Shown here: positions 53,666-62,090 of the stretch, piece after piece | Layout: every line of letters starts with the position of its first letter | Position numbering within the stretch: the stretch's first letter is position 1 | Assembly (NCBI GenBank): GCA_019744975.1 | Contig: JAIETP010000004.1 | Span: 62,001 to 126,000, forward strand | Origin: Burkholderiales bacterium | GTDB lineage: Bacteria; Pseudomonadota; Gammaproteobacteria; Burkholderiales; SG8-41 | Length of the DNA: 64,000 nt | Direction: 5' to 3' | Made by a program: the position numbers and the translations under genes | Notes under the pieces: generated by a model | Told to the model about the DNA's origin: nothing | What the model saw: only the letters and a program-made list of their open reading frames with translations | Database searches by the model: none

Positions 53666-55237
53666 ATGATTAGCAAACTGTTCGCCGCGATCATGCTTGC
53701 AGCCCTGCCCCTGACCGCGGCAGCCGCCGACAACCGCCCCGAGGTCATTGTCGCCGTCAACGAGCTGGCCCGCGGCCTGGAGCCGGCGGAGAACACCGGC
53801 AACGTCGATGTGCGCATCACCTATTCCATCTTCGACACCCTGATCCGCCGTGATTTTTCAGTTCAGGGCGGCGGCCCGAAAAGCCTGAAGCCGGGACTCG
53901 CCGAATCCTGGACCCGGATCAGTCCGAGCGAGCTCGAAGTGCGGCTGCGCCGCGGCGTGCGTTTTCATGACGGCTCCCTGTTCACCGCCGATGACGTGTT
54001 GTTCACCTTCTCGCCGGAGCGGCTGACCGGCGGCAAGACCGCGGCAATTCCCTCCGGCGCGGCCTACTTCGGCCACTTGAAGGAGGTCCGCAAAATCGAC
54101 CCCTACACGGTGCGCTTTGTCACCTCGCAGCCCGATCCGGTGCTTGAACAACGCCTCGCCGCCTACACTTCGTGGATCGTCTCCAGCGCACAATGGCAAA
54201 AGTACCGCAGCGAAGATCCGAACTGGATGCGCAACGCGCTGCGCGAGATCCGCTGGAACCCGGTGGGCACCGGACCGCTCAAGTTCAAGGACTGGCGCAA
54301 GGACCAGTACATGGCCTTTACCGCCAACGACGACTACTTCGGCGGCAAACCGGCATTCAAGTCGGTGACTTTCCGCGAGGTGCCCGAACTCGCCACACGC
54401 GTCGCCGGCATCGCCTCAGGCGAGTTCGACATCATCGTCGATGTCACACCCGACCAGATCGCCACACTGAAACGCTACAAGGACGTCGACGTGCGCTCGA
54501 CGGTCCTTGAAAACAGCCATATCGTCGTCTTCAACATGAGCGCTCCGGTGTTCAAGGACAAACGCCTGCGCCAGGCAATGAGCCTCGCCATCGACCGCAA
54601 GAAACTGCGCGACTCGCTGTGGCAGGGTCTGAACTACACCCCAAACGGCTACCAGCTGCCGACATTCGGCGCGCTCTACGATGCCAAGCGCCCGGGCTAT
54701 GTTTACGACCCCAGACGCGCCCGCGAACTGGTCAAGGCGTCGGGTTATGACGGCCGCGCGATCAGCTACCGCGTAATTCCAAACTATTACCTGAACGGAA
54801 TGGAGGCCGCCCAGATCATGCAGGAGATGTGGAAGGCCGTCGGCATCAACGTCAAGCTCGACCTGGTGGACAGCTTCAAGCAGGTACGCTCCCCGGGAAT
54901 GGAGATGCATGCCTGGTCCACCACCTACCGCATTCCCGACCCGGCCGGCGCGATCAGCATCATTCTTGGCCCCAAGAACAACATGCAGACGACCTGGAAA
55001 TACTTCATCGCACCCGAGGAGTTCAACAAGGCCGATGAGATTGTCCGCACCGCCGCCACCGACAAGGAACGTCTCGCCGCCTTTCGCCGGATGATGGACA
55101 TCATCGAGGATGAAATGCCGATGACCTTCCTCTACAACGCCCTCTACAGCTACGGCACGAAGAAGAAGCTGGCCTGGCAGCCCGCGCCGCTGTTCTACAT
55201 GGATTTCCGGCCGGACGTGTTTCGTGTCACCCAGTAG
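53666..55237 (+). CDS. ABC transporter substrate-binding protein, peptide/nickel family (SBP_bac_5)
   Basis: 523 residues. Signal peptide (LFAAIMLAALPLTAAAAD), then DTLIRRDF, LKPGLAESWTRISPSELEVR, LRRGVRFHDGSLFTADDVLF and NPVGTGPLKFKDWRKDQYMA, the DppA/OppA family pattern. It delivers the ligand to the permease pair encoded downstream. GAGGAG lies six bases upstream of the ATG at 53666. The ligand is not deducible; family members carry peptides, nickel chelates, opines or sugar conjugates. Confidence 0.95.
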   Translation: MISKLFAAIMLAALPLTAAAADNRPEVIVAVNELARGLEPAENTGNVDVRITYSIFDTLIRRDFSVQGGGPKSLKPGLAESWTRISPSELEVRLRRGVRFHDGSLFTADDVLFTFSPERLTGGKTAAIPSGAAYFGHLKEVRKIDPYTVRFVTSQPDPVLEQRLAAYTSWIVSSAQWQKYRSEDPNWMRNALREIRWNPVGTGPLKFKDWRKDQYMAFTANDDYFGGKPAFKSVTFREVPELATRVAGIASGEFDIIVDVTPDQIATLKRYKDVDVRSTVLENSHIVVFNMSAPVFKDKRLRQAMSLAIDRKKLRDSLWQGLNYTPNGYQLPTFGALYDAKRPGYVYDPRRARELVKASGYDGRAISYRVIPNYYLNGMEAAQIMQEMWKAVGINVKLDLVDSFKQVRSPGMEMHAWSTTYRIPDPAGAISIILGPKNNMQTTWKYFIAPEEFNKADEIVRTAATDKERLAAFRRMMDIIEDEMPMTFLYNALYSYGTKKKLAWQPAPLFYMDFRPDVFRVTQ

Positions 55238-56207
55238 CAACGCGCCGCTGCTCGCGGTCCGCGACCTCGAGGTCTCCTTCGACAGCGAGGAGGGCGTGAT
55301 CCGCGCGGTGCGCGGCGTATCCTTCGCGGTGGCGCGCGGCGGCGTACTCGGCATCGTCGGCGAATCGGGCTGTGGCAAAAGTGTGAGCTGCCACTCGATC
55401 CTGCGCCTGCTGCCCGGCAACGCCCGTGTCACCGGATGCATCGAGTTCGACGGCCGCGACCTGACCACACTGCCCCCCGCCGGGCTCGACGCGATCCGCG
55501 GCCGCGAGATCGCGATGATTTTCCAGGACCCCGCGGCCTCGCTGAACCCGGTGCACACCATCGGCAGCCAGATCGCGGAAAGCCTCGTTTTACATCGCGG
55601 CATGGAACGCGCCGCGGCGCTGACGGAAGCGGCGCGGTTGCTCGACCGCGCCGGCATCCCCGAAGCCAGACGTCGCCTGCGCGAATACCCGCACCAGCTC
55701 TCCGGCGGCATGAACCAGCGCGCGATGATCGCGATGGCACTGGCCTGCCGCCCCAAGCTGCTGATCGCCGACGAGCCGACCACCGCCCTTGACGTCACCA
55801 TCCAGGCGCAGATCCTTGATCTGCTGCAGGAACTGCGCACCGAATACGGCATGGCGCTGATCCTGATCACCCACGACCTCGGCGTAGTCGCCGAGATGGC
55901 CGATTCGGTGGTAGTGATGTATGCCGGCGATGTCGCCGAAGAGCGCCCGGCGGCCGAGTTGTTCAGCCGGCCTGCTCATCCCTATTCCGCCGGTCTGCTG
56001 GCCTCGGTGCCGCGCATCGACCGCAATCTCGAAGCGCTGCTGCCGATCGAGGGCGCAGTGCCCTCGCCGCTGGCAATGCCGCCGGGCTGCGCCTTTGCGC
56101 CGCGCTGCAGCTCGGTGCGCGACGATTGCAACGCCGCGAAGCCGCTGCCACGTCCCCATGCCGGTGGCCGCGTAGCCTGTCTGCACCCCCTCGCAGGCAG
56201 CGCATGA
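55224..56207 (+). CDS. ABC transporter ATP-binding protein, OppD/DppD type
   Basis: 327 residues. Walker A GIVGESGCGKSVS, signature LSGGMNQRAMIAMALA, Walker B LLIADEPTTALDVTIQAQIL, plus the OppD/F C-terminal Cys-containing domain (PPGCAFAPRCSSVRDDC), likely for a 4Fe-4S cluster. The GTG start overlaps the binding-protein gene by 14 bases, indicating coupling. Confidence 0.95.
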   Translation: MSPSSNAPLLAVRDLEVSFDSEEGVIRAVRGVSFAVARGGVLGIVGESGCGKSVSCHSILRLLPGNARVTGCIEFDGRDLTTLPPAGLDAIRGREIAMIFQDPAASLNPVHTIGSQIAESLVLHRGMERAAALTEAARLLDRAGIPEARRRLREYPHQLSGGMNQRAMIAMALACRPKLLIADEPTTALDVTIQAQILDLLQELRTEYGMALILITHDLGVVAEMADSVVVMYAGDVAEERPAAELFSRPAHPYSAGLLASVPRIDRNLEALLPIEGAVPSPLAMPPGCAFAPRCSSVRDDCNAAKPLPRPHAGGRVACLHPLAGSA

Positions 56208-57178
56208 ATGCCGCGCCGCTGATCGAGGTGCGCGATCTGAGCCGGCATTTCGCGCTGCGCGGCGGGCGCTGGGGCGCGCCGCCGCTGCAGGTGCGCGCCG
56301 TGGACCACATCAATTTCAGCATCGCAGCCGGCGAAACCCTGAGTCTGGTTGGTGAATCCGGTTGCGGCAAAACCACCACCGGCCGCCTGGTGCTCGGCAT
56401 CGAGCGGCCGAGCGGCGGCACGGTGAGCTTCGACGGCAAGCCCGTCGACAGCCGCCAGGATGCAGCCTGGCGCGCGCGCCGCCGCGACCTGCAGATGGTG
56501 TTCCAGGACCCGCTGGGCGCGCTCGACCCGCGGATGAGCGTCGGCCGCCAGATCGCCGAACCCCTCCTCATACACGGCATCGGCTCGGCGCAGTCGCAGC
56601 AGGCGGCGACCGCAGAAATGCTTGATGCTGTCGGCCTGCCGCGGGCGATGGCGGCGCGTTACCCGCACGAGCTGTCCGGCGGTCAGCAGCAGCGCGTGGT
56701 GGTGGCGCGCGCGCTGATGCTCAAGCCGCGGCTGGTGGTCTGCGACGAGCCGGTGTCCGCGCTCGACGTGTCGGTGCAGGCGCAGGTGATCAATCTGCTG
56801 GCGCGGCTGCAAGCGGAGCGCGGCCTGGCTTATTTGTTCATTTCACACGATCTCAAGGTGGTGCGCCATATCTCGCAGCGGGTCGCGGTGATGTATCTCG
56901 GCCAGATCGTCGAGATCGCCGGACGCGACGCGCTGTTCGACCGGCCGCAGCATCCCTACACCCAGGCGCTGATCGCCGCGGTGCCGGTGCCCGACACCAC
57001 GCACCGCCGGCCGCGCACGCAGCTCAAGGGCGACCCGCCCAGCCCGGTGGCGCCGCCGCCGGGCTGCCGCTTTCATACCCGCTGCCCGCGGGCCAGTACT
57101 CAATGCGCCGAAATCGCACCCCCACTGCGCGAACTCGAGCACGGCCACCAGGCCGCCTGCCATCATCCCGGCGCCTGA
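56204..57178 (+). CDS. ABC transporter ATP-binding protein, OppF/DppF type
   Basis: 324 residues. Walker A GESGCGKTTTGRLVLGI, MVFQDPLGALDPRMSV, signature LSGGQQQRVVVARALM, Walker B VCDEPVSALDVS, and C-terminal PPGCRFHTRCPRASTQC as in OppF. Overlaps the upstream gene by 4 bases (ATGA). Confidence 0.95.
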   Translation: MNAAPLIEVRDLSRHFALRGGRWGAPPLQVRAVDHINFSIAAGETLSLVGESGCGKTTTGRLVLGIERPSGGTVSFDGKPVDSRQDAAWRARRRDLQMVFQDPLGALDPRMSVGRQIAEPLLIHGIGSAQSQQAATAEMLDAVGLPRAMAARYPHELSGGQQQRVVVARALMLKPRLVVCDEPVSALDVSVQAQVINLLARLQAERGLAYLFISHDLKVVRHISQRVAVMYLGQIVEIAGRDALFDRPQHPYTQALIAAVPVPDTTHRRPRTQLKGDPPSPVAPPPGCRFHTRCPRASTQCAEIAPPLRELEHGHQAACHHPGA

Positions 57179-57215
57179 ACGCCTTCACCCAGCCGCAACC
57201 TTCCGGAACACAGCC

Positions 57216-58703
57216 ATGACCACCGCCAAACCCCTGCCGCGCTTCATCTGGTGCATCTTCGACGGCCTGCGCCGCGACATGATCACCGCCGACATTGCAC
57301 CCAATCTGCGTAAATTCATCGACGCCGGCAGCGATTTCCCGTCGAGCCGCTGTGTGTTTCCGTCGGTGACCCGGGTCAACGCCACGGCAATGGCCTGCGG
57401 CGCGGCGCCGGGCGTGACCGGCGTGGTCGCCAACCAGTTGTTTGACCCGAAAATCTTTTCCGACAAACTGATGCACACCGGCCAGCACGACGACATTCTC
57501 GCCGCGGAGCAGGCCTACGACGGCCGCTTCGTCGATGCACCATCGCTTGGCGACATGCTCGCCGGCCACGGCTTGAAGATGGCCGTGGTCAGCACCGGCT
57601 CGGCCGGCACCACGCACCTGCTCAATCCGCGCGCCGCGGCGCTGGGCAGCGTGGTGCTCTGCGTCTCGGACTGGCGCGCCTCGAAACCCGCCGACTACGC
57701 TGCAGCGGTGCTCGAGCGCTTCGGGCCGATTCCGCCGAAGGCAACACCCAACGCGGCGCGCATCAGGCTGCAGACCGACATGATCCTTGATGCCGTGCTG
57801 CCCGAGGTCGCACCTGACGTACTGGTGGTGTGGTTCTCCGATCCCGATTCGACCTACCACTACTGCGGCATCGGCTCGCCGGAAAGCATCGCCGCGATCC
57901 GCAACGCCGATGCCCAGTTCGGACGCATCCTCGCCCATCGCGACGCGGCGCCCGACGCCGGTCACTGTCAGGTCATTGTCTGCTCCGACCACGGCCTGGT
58001 CACCGCGCGCGAACGCATCGAGGTCAAACCACGGATGCGCGAAGCCGGCATCCGCATCGGATCCTCCTTTGTCGACGGCAATGCGCTCGCCGGCAGCGCC
58101 GGCTACTACGGCGCGCTGCGAATGCGGCCCGGCGACGAGGCGCAGTTGCGCGCCGCGGCGCAGTGGCTGCTCGAACAGCCATGGTGCGGCCCGGTGTTCA
58201 CGCCCGGCGGTAACGGCCTGCTCGGCGGCATCCCCGGCACCCTCGACCGCGCGCTGCTCGCAATTGAGCATGAGCGCGTGCCCGAGCTCTATTACGTCAT
58301 GGCCGCCGACGACCGGCCGGATCGCTGGGGCCGTCCCGGCAGTTGCTACTACAACTCGTCCGAAGTGCCGGAAGGCGGCGCCACCCACGGCGGCCTGCAC
58401 CTGATCGAAATGAACAACCTGGTCGCCATGGGCGGCAGCGCCTTCCGCTCGCGTTACGCCTCGCCGTGGCCGGCCAGCCACACCGACATCGTGCCAACCA
58501 TCCTCCGGCAGTTGGGCATCACGCCGCCGGCGAGCGTCACCGGACGCGTGCTCGGCGAAGCGCTCGCAGCCGGCAGCGCCGAACCGCCGCCGCCACAGAC
58601 CATCCGCTGCGTCAGCGAATCACCCGGCCGCCGCCAACAGCTCGATCTGTGGCGCGTCGGCAGCAGCACCTACATCGACCGCGGCTGGGTGGAGCCGGCC
58701 TGA
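57216..58703 (+). CDS. Alkaline phosphatase superfamily/type I phosphodiesterase protein
   Basis: 495 residues without an obvious signal peptide, so probably cytoplasmic. Metal-site and nucleophile pattern of nucleotide pyrophosphatase/phosphodiesterases: FDGLRRDM (Asp), FPSVTRVNATAMACG (Thr nucleophile), WFSDPDSTYHYCG (Asp/His), CSDHGL (Asp/His), and a late His in the THGG or SHTD segment. It probably cleaves a phosphodiester or phosphonate bond in the imported compound. Embedded between the ATPase and permease genes of one operon. Confidence 0.88.
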   Translation: MTTAKPLPRFIWCIFDGLRRDMITADIAPNLRKFIDAGSDFPSSRCVFPSVTRVNATAMACGAAPGVTGVVANQLFDPKIFSDKLMHTGQHDDILAAEQAYDGRFVDAPSLGDMLAGHGLKMAVVSTGSAGTTHLLNPRAAALGSVVLCVSDWRASKPADYAAAVLERFGPIPPKATPNAARIRLQTDMILDAVLPEVAPDVLVVWFSDPDSTYHYCGIGSPESIAAIRNADAQFGRILAHRDAAPDAGHCQVIVCSDHGLVTARERIEVKPRMREAGIRIGSSFVDGNALAGSAGYYGALRMRPGDEAQLRAAAQWLLEQPWCGPVFTPGGNGLLGGIPGTLDRALLAIEHERVPELYYVMAADDRPDRWGRPGSCYYNSSEVPEGGATHGGLHLIEMNNLVAMGGSAFRSRYASPWPASHTDIVPTILRQLGITPPASVTGRVLGEALAAGSAEPPPPQTIRCVSESPGRRQQLDLWRVGSSTYIDRGWVEPA

Positions 58704-58704
58704 C

Positions 58705-59652
58705 ATGAACCTGCGTTTTTTCGGCGTCAAACTGTTCCGCGCGGTGGTCACCCTGCTGCTGGTGGTGACCTTCGCTTTCGTCATCCTGCGCCTGTCGGGT
58801 GATCCGGTGGAAATCCTGCTCGGCGACGACGTCGACCAGGCCACGCTGCAGCATTACCGCGAGTTGTACGGCCTCGACCGCCCCCTGCCCGAGCAATACC
58901 TGCGCTATTTTGGGGGCATCGCCCGCGGCGACCTCGGCTTTTCGCTGACCGACGAGCGCGCGGTGACCACGGTCATCGCCGAGGCGGTGCCGGCGACGCT
59001 GCTGCTGGGTTTCACCGCGCTGCTGATCAGCCTCGCCGTCGGTGTGCCGCTGGGCATCATTGCCGCGTTGAACCGCAACAAGATCGTCGACCGCTTCGTG
59101 ATGACTTTCGCCGTATTCGGCTTCAGCATTCCCAATTTTTTTCTCGGCATCCTGCTGATCCTGCTGTTTTCGTTGTGGCTGCGCTGGCTGCCGAGTTCGG
59201 GCATGGGCACCATCTGGCACCTGATCATGCCGGCGGTCACGCTGGGCCTGTCCTCGGCGGGCTCGCTGGCGCGCTTCACCCGCTCGTCAATGCTGGATGT
59301 CCTCAATCGCAGCTATGTACGAACCGCGGCGGCGAAAGGTGTGCCGCGGCTGCGCCGCATCGCCTGGCATGCGCTGCCCAACGCGGCGATCCCGCTGGTC
59401 ACCGTACTCGGCTTCCGCCTGGGTGACCTGATCGCCGGGGCGATCGTCACAGAGACGGTATTTGCCTGGCCCGGCGTCGGCCGGCTGCTGGTGTCCGCCG
59501 TGTCGGCACGCGACCTGGCCGTGGTCCAGGGTGTGCTGCTGATGACCGCGGTGACGATGATCACCGCCAACCTGCTGGTCGATCTGATCTACGGCTGGAT
59601 TGATCCGCGCATTCGCACCGCCGGCAACAGCCCGGGGGGCGACCATGCCTGA
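58705..59652 (+). CDS. ABC transporter permease, DppB/OppB type
   Basis: 315 residues with six TM helices. N-terminal TM followed by LRLSGDPVEILLGDDVDQAT and YGLDRPLPEQYLRYFGGIAR. The EAA-loop region RSYVRTAAAKGVPRLRRIAW contacts the ATPases. The ATG is one base after the phosphodiesterase stop. Forms the channel with the next gene product. Confidence 0.95.
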   Translation: MNLRFFGVKLFRAVVTLLLVVTFAFVILRLSGDPVEILLGDDVDQATLQHYRELYGLDRPLPEQYLRYFGGIARGDLGFSLTDERAVTTVIAEAVPATLLLGFTALLISLAVGVPLGIIAALNRNKIVDRFVMTFAVFGFSIPNFFLGILLILLFSLWLRWLPSSGMGTIWHLIMPAVTLGLSSAGSLARFTRSSMLDVLNRSYVRTAAAKGVPRLRRIAWHALPNAAIPLVTVLGFRLGDLIAGAIVTETVFAWPGVGRLLVSAVSARDLAVVQGVLLMTAVTMITANLLVDLIYGWIDPRIRTAGNSPGGDHA

Positions 59653-60529
59653 AAGTCAGGCCAATATCCACGCCGCACCGGGAGCGACGACGCGCTTTTT
59701 GCGCCGCTATCCGCCACTGGTGCTTGCCGCGGCCGGCTTCGTGCTGTTCACGCTGCTGGTCGCGCTCGCTGCCGACTGGATCGCACCCTATCACTACACC
59801 ACGCAGGATCTCGCGAACCGGCTTAAAGCACCGGCTTTTCTTGGCGGTCCCGAACAATACTGGCTGGGCACCGACGAACTCGGCCGCGACCTGCTGTCGC
59901 GGCTGATCTACGCCACGCGCTTCAGCGTGGTCATCGCCATCGCCGGCACCACCATCGGCGCGGTGGTCGGCACACTGCTCGGCTTCATCGCCGCGCATTT
60001 CCGCGGCTGGATCGAGGAGTCGGTGATGATGCTGGTCGACGCCCAGGCCTCGCTGCCCTTCATCCTGCTGGCACTTGCCGTACTCGCCTTTTTCGGCAAC
60101 AGCCTGGTGCTGTTCATCCTGATTCTCGGCATCAACGGCTGGGAAACCTACGCGCGGCTCGCGCGCGGCATGGTGATCTCGGCCAACACCCAGGGCTACG
60201 CGGTGGCGGTGCGCGCGCTGGGCGCGACTCCCTTCACGATCTACCGCCGGCACATCCTGCCGAATATCGCCAGCATCCTGATCGTGCAGTACACGCTCAA
60301 CTTCCCGGCGACGATTCTGCTCGAGACCTCGATGAGTTTTCTCGGCCTCGGCATCCAGCCGCCGCTGACCAGCCTCGGCCAGATGCTCGGCGCCGGCCGC
60401 GCACATCTGCTCTCGGCGTGGTGGATTTCGATATTGCCGGGAATGATGATCTTCCTGACCACGCTGTCGATCAGCATTCTTGGCGACTGGCTGCGCGACC
60501 GCTTCGATCCGACGCTGCGTAACCGCTAG
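59645..60529 (+). CDS. ABC transporter permease, DppC/OppC type
   Basis: 294 residues with six TM helices. DppC hallmark WLGTDELGRDLLSRLIYATR, EAA loop GYAVAVRALGATPFTIYRRH, LNFPATILLETSMSFLGLGI. Overlaps dppB-like by 8 bases. Last gene of the operon that starts after rpiR. An AT-rich palindrome begins at the stop codon. Confidence 0.95.
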   Translation: MPESQANIHAAPGATTRFLRRYPPLVLAAAGFVLFTLLVALAADWIAPYHYTTQDLANRLKAPAFLGGPEQYWLGTDELGRDLLSRLIYATRFSVVIAIAGTTIGAVVGTLLGFIAAHFRGWIEESVMMLVDAQASLPFILLALAVLAFFGNSLVLFILILGINGWETYARLARGMVISANTQGYAVAVRALGATPFTIYRRHILPNIASILIVQYTLNFPATILLETSMSFLGLGIQPPLTSLGQMLGAGRAHLLSAWWISILPGMMIFLTTLSISILGDWLRDRFDPTLRNR

Positions 60530-60538
60530 ATTTTATTA

Positions 60539-60557
60539 AATAAAATCAAATACTTAT
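60539..60557 (+). repeat. 19-bp AT-rich repeat, copy C
   Basis: AATAAAATCAAATACTTAT, 10 bases after the dppC-like stop. Here its first 9 bases form the right arm of a perfect palindrome GATTTTATT-A-AATAAAATC (60529-60547). Identical to 43637-43655. Confidence 0.75.
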
Positions 60558-60868
60558 GATTTATCATCGGGCCACACCCGGTGAAAATGCTCAACCACCG
60601 GAAAAGGATCATAGAAGTGGTGCAGCAGCGCGCGCCATTGCTGGTATTGCGGTGAGCCGCGAAAACCTTCGGTGTGATCCTCCAGCGTGCGCCAGCGCAC
60701 CAGCAGCACATAACGGTGATTGCGCTCGATGCAGCGCTGCAGCTCGTGGCCGAGATAACCGGGCATCGCGGCGATGATCGCCGAGGCTTCGGCAAAAGCA
60801 CGTTCGAATGCGGCGGTTTCGCCGGCTTTGACGTCGAGCGAGGCTACTTCAAGTATCGGGGAGTTCAT
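60554..60868 (-). CDS. Antibiotic biosynthesis monooxygenase (ABM)-fold protein
   Basis: 104 residues, ferredoxin-like dimeric alpha-beta barrel type: ILEVASLDVKAGETAAFERAF, MPGYLGHELQRCIERNHRYV, LLVRWRTLEDHTEGFRGSPQ, all typical of the ABM superfamily. Function of such small members ranges from quinone monooxygenase to heme-related; not deducible here. The ATG at 60868 gives the standard N-terminus; MetMet at 60892 is an alternative. Convergent with the transporter operon. Confidence 0.87.
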   Translation of the reverse strand: MNSPILEVASLDVKAGETAAFERAFAEASAIIAAMPGYLGHELQRCIERNHRYVLLVRWRTLEDHTEGFRGSPQYQQWRALLHHFYDPFPVVEHFHRVWPDDKS

Positions 60869-60976
60869 CGTATCAAGTGCCTTAAACATCATGAAATACG
60901 CTTGCGTTCAAGCCAGAATAAGCACTGACACGAAGCGTGGCGCCAAATCATACAGCCCATGCCGCTCACCTGTTTA

Positions 60977-61243
60977 GGGCCTGTTAACAATTATTTCGTG
61001 AGATGCGTTGCGGCCAAAATCGTCAGTGGCAAGGCACTTGCCGCAGCCCATATCGGGAATATGGGCAAGGCAAGTAACGCCGCCAGTGGCGATTTTGGCC
61101 ACAACCCGGAGGGACGGGACGATTTGGCCCCAGTGCGTTGTCGCGCCTTCGCTTGTTTGCCACCGGGCAAACGGCACTCGACGCTCCTAGCACTGAGGCC
61201 AAATCGTCGCCGTCGCACTCATGAAATAATTGTTAACAGGCCC
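60977..61243. mobile_element. MITE-like element with TA target duplication
   Basis: 267 bp bounded by ~26-bp terminal inverted repeats (GGGCCTGTTAACAATTATTT..., 1 mismatch) and flanked on each side by TA, the expected 2-bp target duplication. No transposase is encoded; the interior holds nested inverted repeats (GGCCAAAATCG.. and ..CGATTTTGGCC). TA duplication fits a non-autonomous relative of IS630/Tc1-type or some IS5-group elements. It is inserted at the 3' end of the iclR-type gene. Confidence 0.9.
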
Positions 61244-61981
61244 TAGCGCATTGGAAGATATCACCCCCGCACCACCGATTTCATAACTCAGCCGGGCCGC
61301 CGCCTTGCGTAGCAAAGGCACATGCCGCGCACAGGACTCACGCCTGAAGCGATCAATCGGCCCCGAGACCGCCACACACCCGATCAAACGATGATTGATT
61401 CCAAAAATGGGGAACGCCACGCTGGCAACCTGTGGATCACGCTCACCCCGGGTCGAGTGGTATCCAATCCGGCGTATCCGGTCGTAAAGGGCGCCCTCTT
61501 CGCCCGAGAAAGCCAGCAGCACACGACCGATTGCGCCACGGTTCACCGGCAGGCTTTCCCCCATCCGCACATGATGGCGGATGGTCTGCGGACCATCGAC
61601 CCGCACCACGCAAATCCGCGAATTGCCCTCACGCACGTAAAACGCCGCACTTTCACCGCTTTTTTTTGACAGTTCGCGCAATACCGGCTCGATGCTCGCC
61701 GTCTGTCCGAACACAGTCTGATAACGCGCCCCGAGCCAGCCGGCGCCGGGACCCAGCCGCCACGATCCGTTATCCAGTTGAACCAGATAACGTGCCGCCG
61801 CCATCGTCCGCGCGATGCGCAGTACCGTAGTTTTGTGCAAGCCGGTCCTGCGGGCCAGTTCCCCCAGGGTCAGCGCGGCTTCGCTGGTATGGAAGGCATC
61901 AAGAATCGCGATCGCGCGGGCCACAGCAACGACTCCGCCGCCCTTTACTGCACCCTGATCAAGCTGATTTTTTTCGGCCAT
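61187..61981 (-). CDS. IclR family transcriptional regulator, C-terminus altered by a MITE
   Basis: 264 residues as now encoded. N-terminal winged HTH (AIAILDAFHTSEAALTLGEL, ARRTGLHKTTVLRIARTMAA) and the IclR effector domain (AAFYVREGNSRICVVRVDGP, ESLPVNRGAIGRVLLAFSGE, VASVAFPIFGINHRLIGCVA). The last ~18 codons (from GPVNNYFMSA on) are MITE sequence. Removing the MITE and one TA copy gives ...SSNALNR-stop, so the native protein was about 15 residues shorter. The ATG at 61981 lies against a palindromic operator. It probably regulates the divergent RraA-dehydrogenase-tctC genes. Confidence 0.92.
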   Translation of the reverse strand: MAEKNQLDQGAVKGGGVVAVARAIAILDAFHTSEAALTLGELARRTGLHKTTVLRIARTMAAARYLVQLDNGSWRLGPGAGWLGARYQTVFGQTASIEPVLRELSKKSGESAAFYVREGNSRICVVRVDGPQTIRHHVRMGESLPVNRGAIGRVLLAFSGEEGALYDRIRRIGYHSTRGERDPQVASVAFPIFGINHRLIGCVAVSGPIDRFRRESCARHVPLLRKAAARLSYEIGGAGVISSNALGPVNNYFMSATATIWPQC

Positions 61982-62000
61982 TGTTTCATTGTACGAAACA
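61982..62000. promoter_or_regulatory. Putative IclR-type operator
   Basis: TGTTTC-ATTGTAC-GAAACA, a perfect 6-bp inverted repeat with 7-bp spacer. It abuts the iclR start codon in the divergent spacer to the rraA-like gene. IclR proteins often bind GTTTC/GAAAC-type palindromes. Confidence 0.65.
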
Positions 62001-62090
62001 CCGTTGCGATCAGCAAGGGCAGTGTCTACAGTCCGCCCACTTTTCACCCAGGCCACAGCCCGCCCCCCCCAATTCACCCAAGGAAAAAAG

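Noticed and set aside
54416-55870. 484-codon antisense frame over the binding-protein and ATPase genes
   Set aside because: It spans two real, well-recognised genes on the other strand and has shadow composition.
57024-58481. 485-codon open frame antisense to the phosphodiesterase gene
   Set aside because: Shadow composition (Arg/Gly/His rich), no motif, and the opposite strand carries an intact enzyme.
60974-61190. Short open frames inside the MITE
   Set aside because: They lie in palindromic MITE sequence, lack SDs and encode nothing recognisable.
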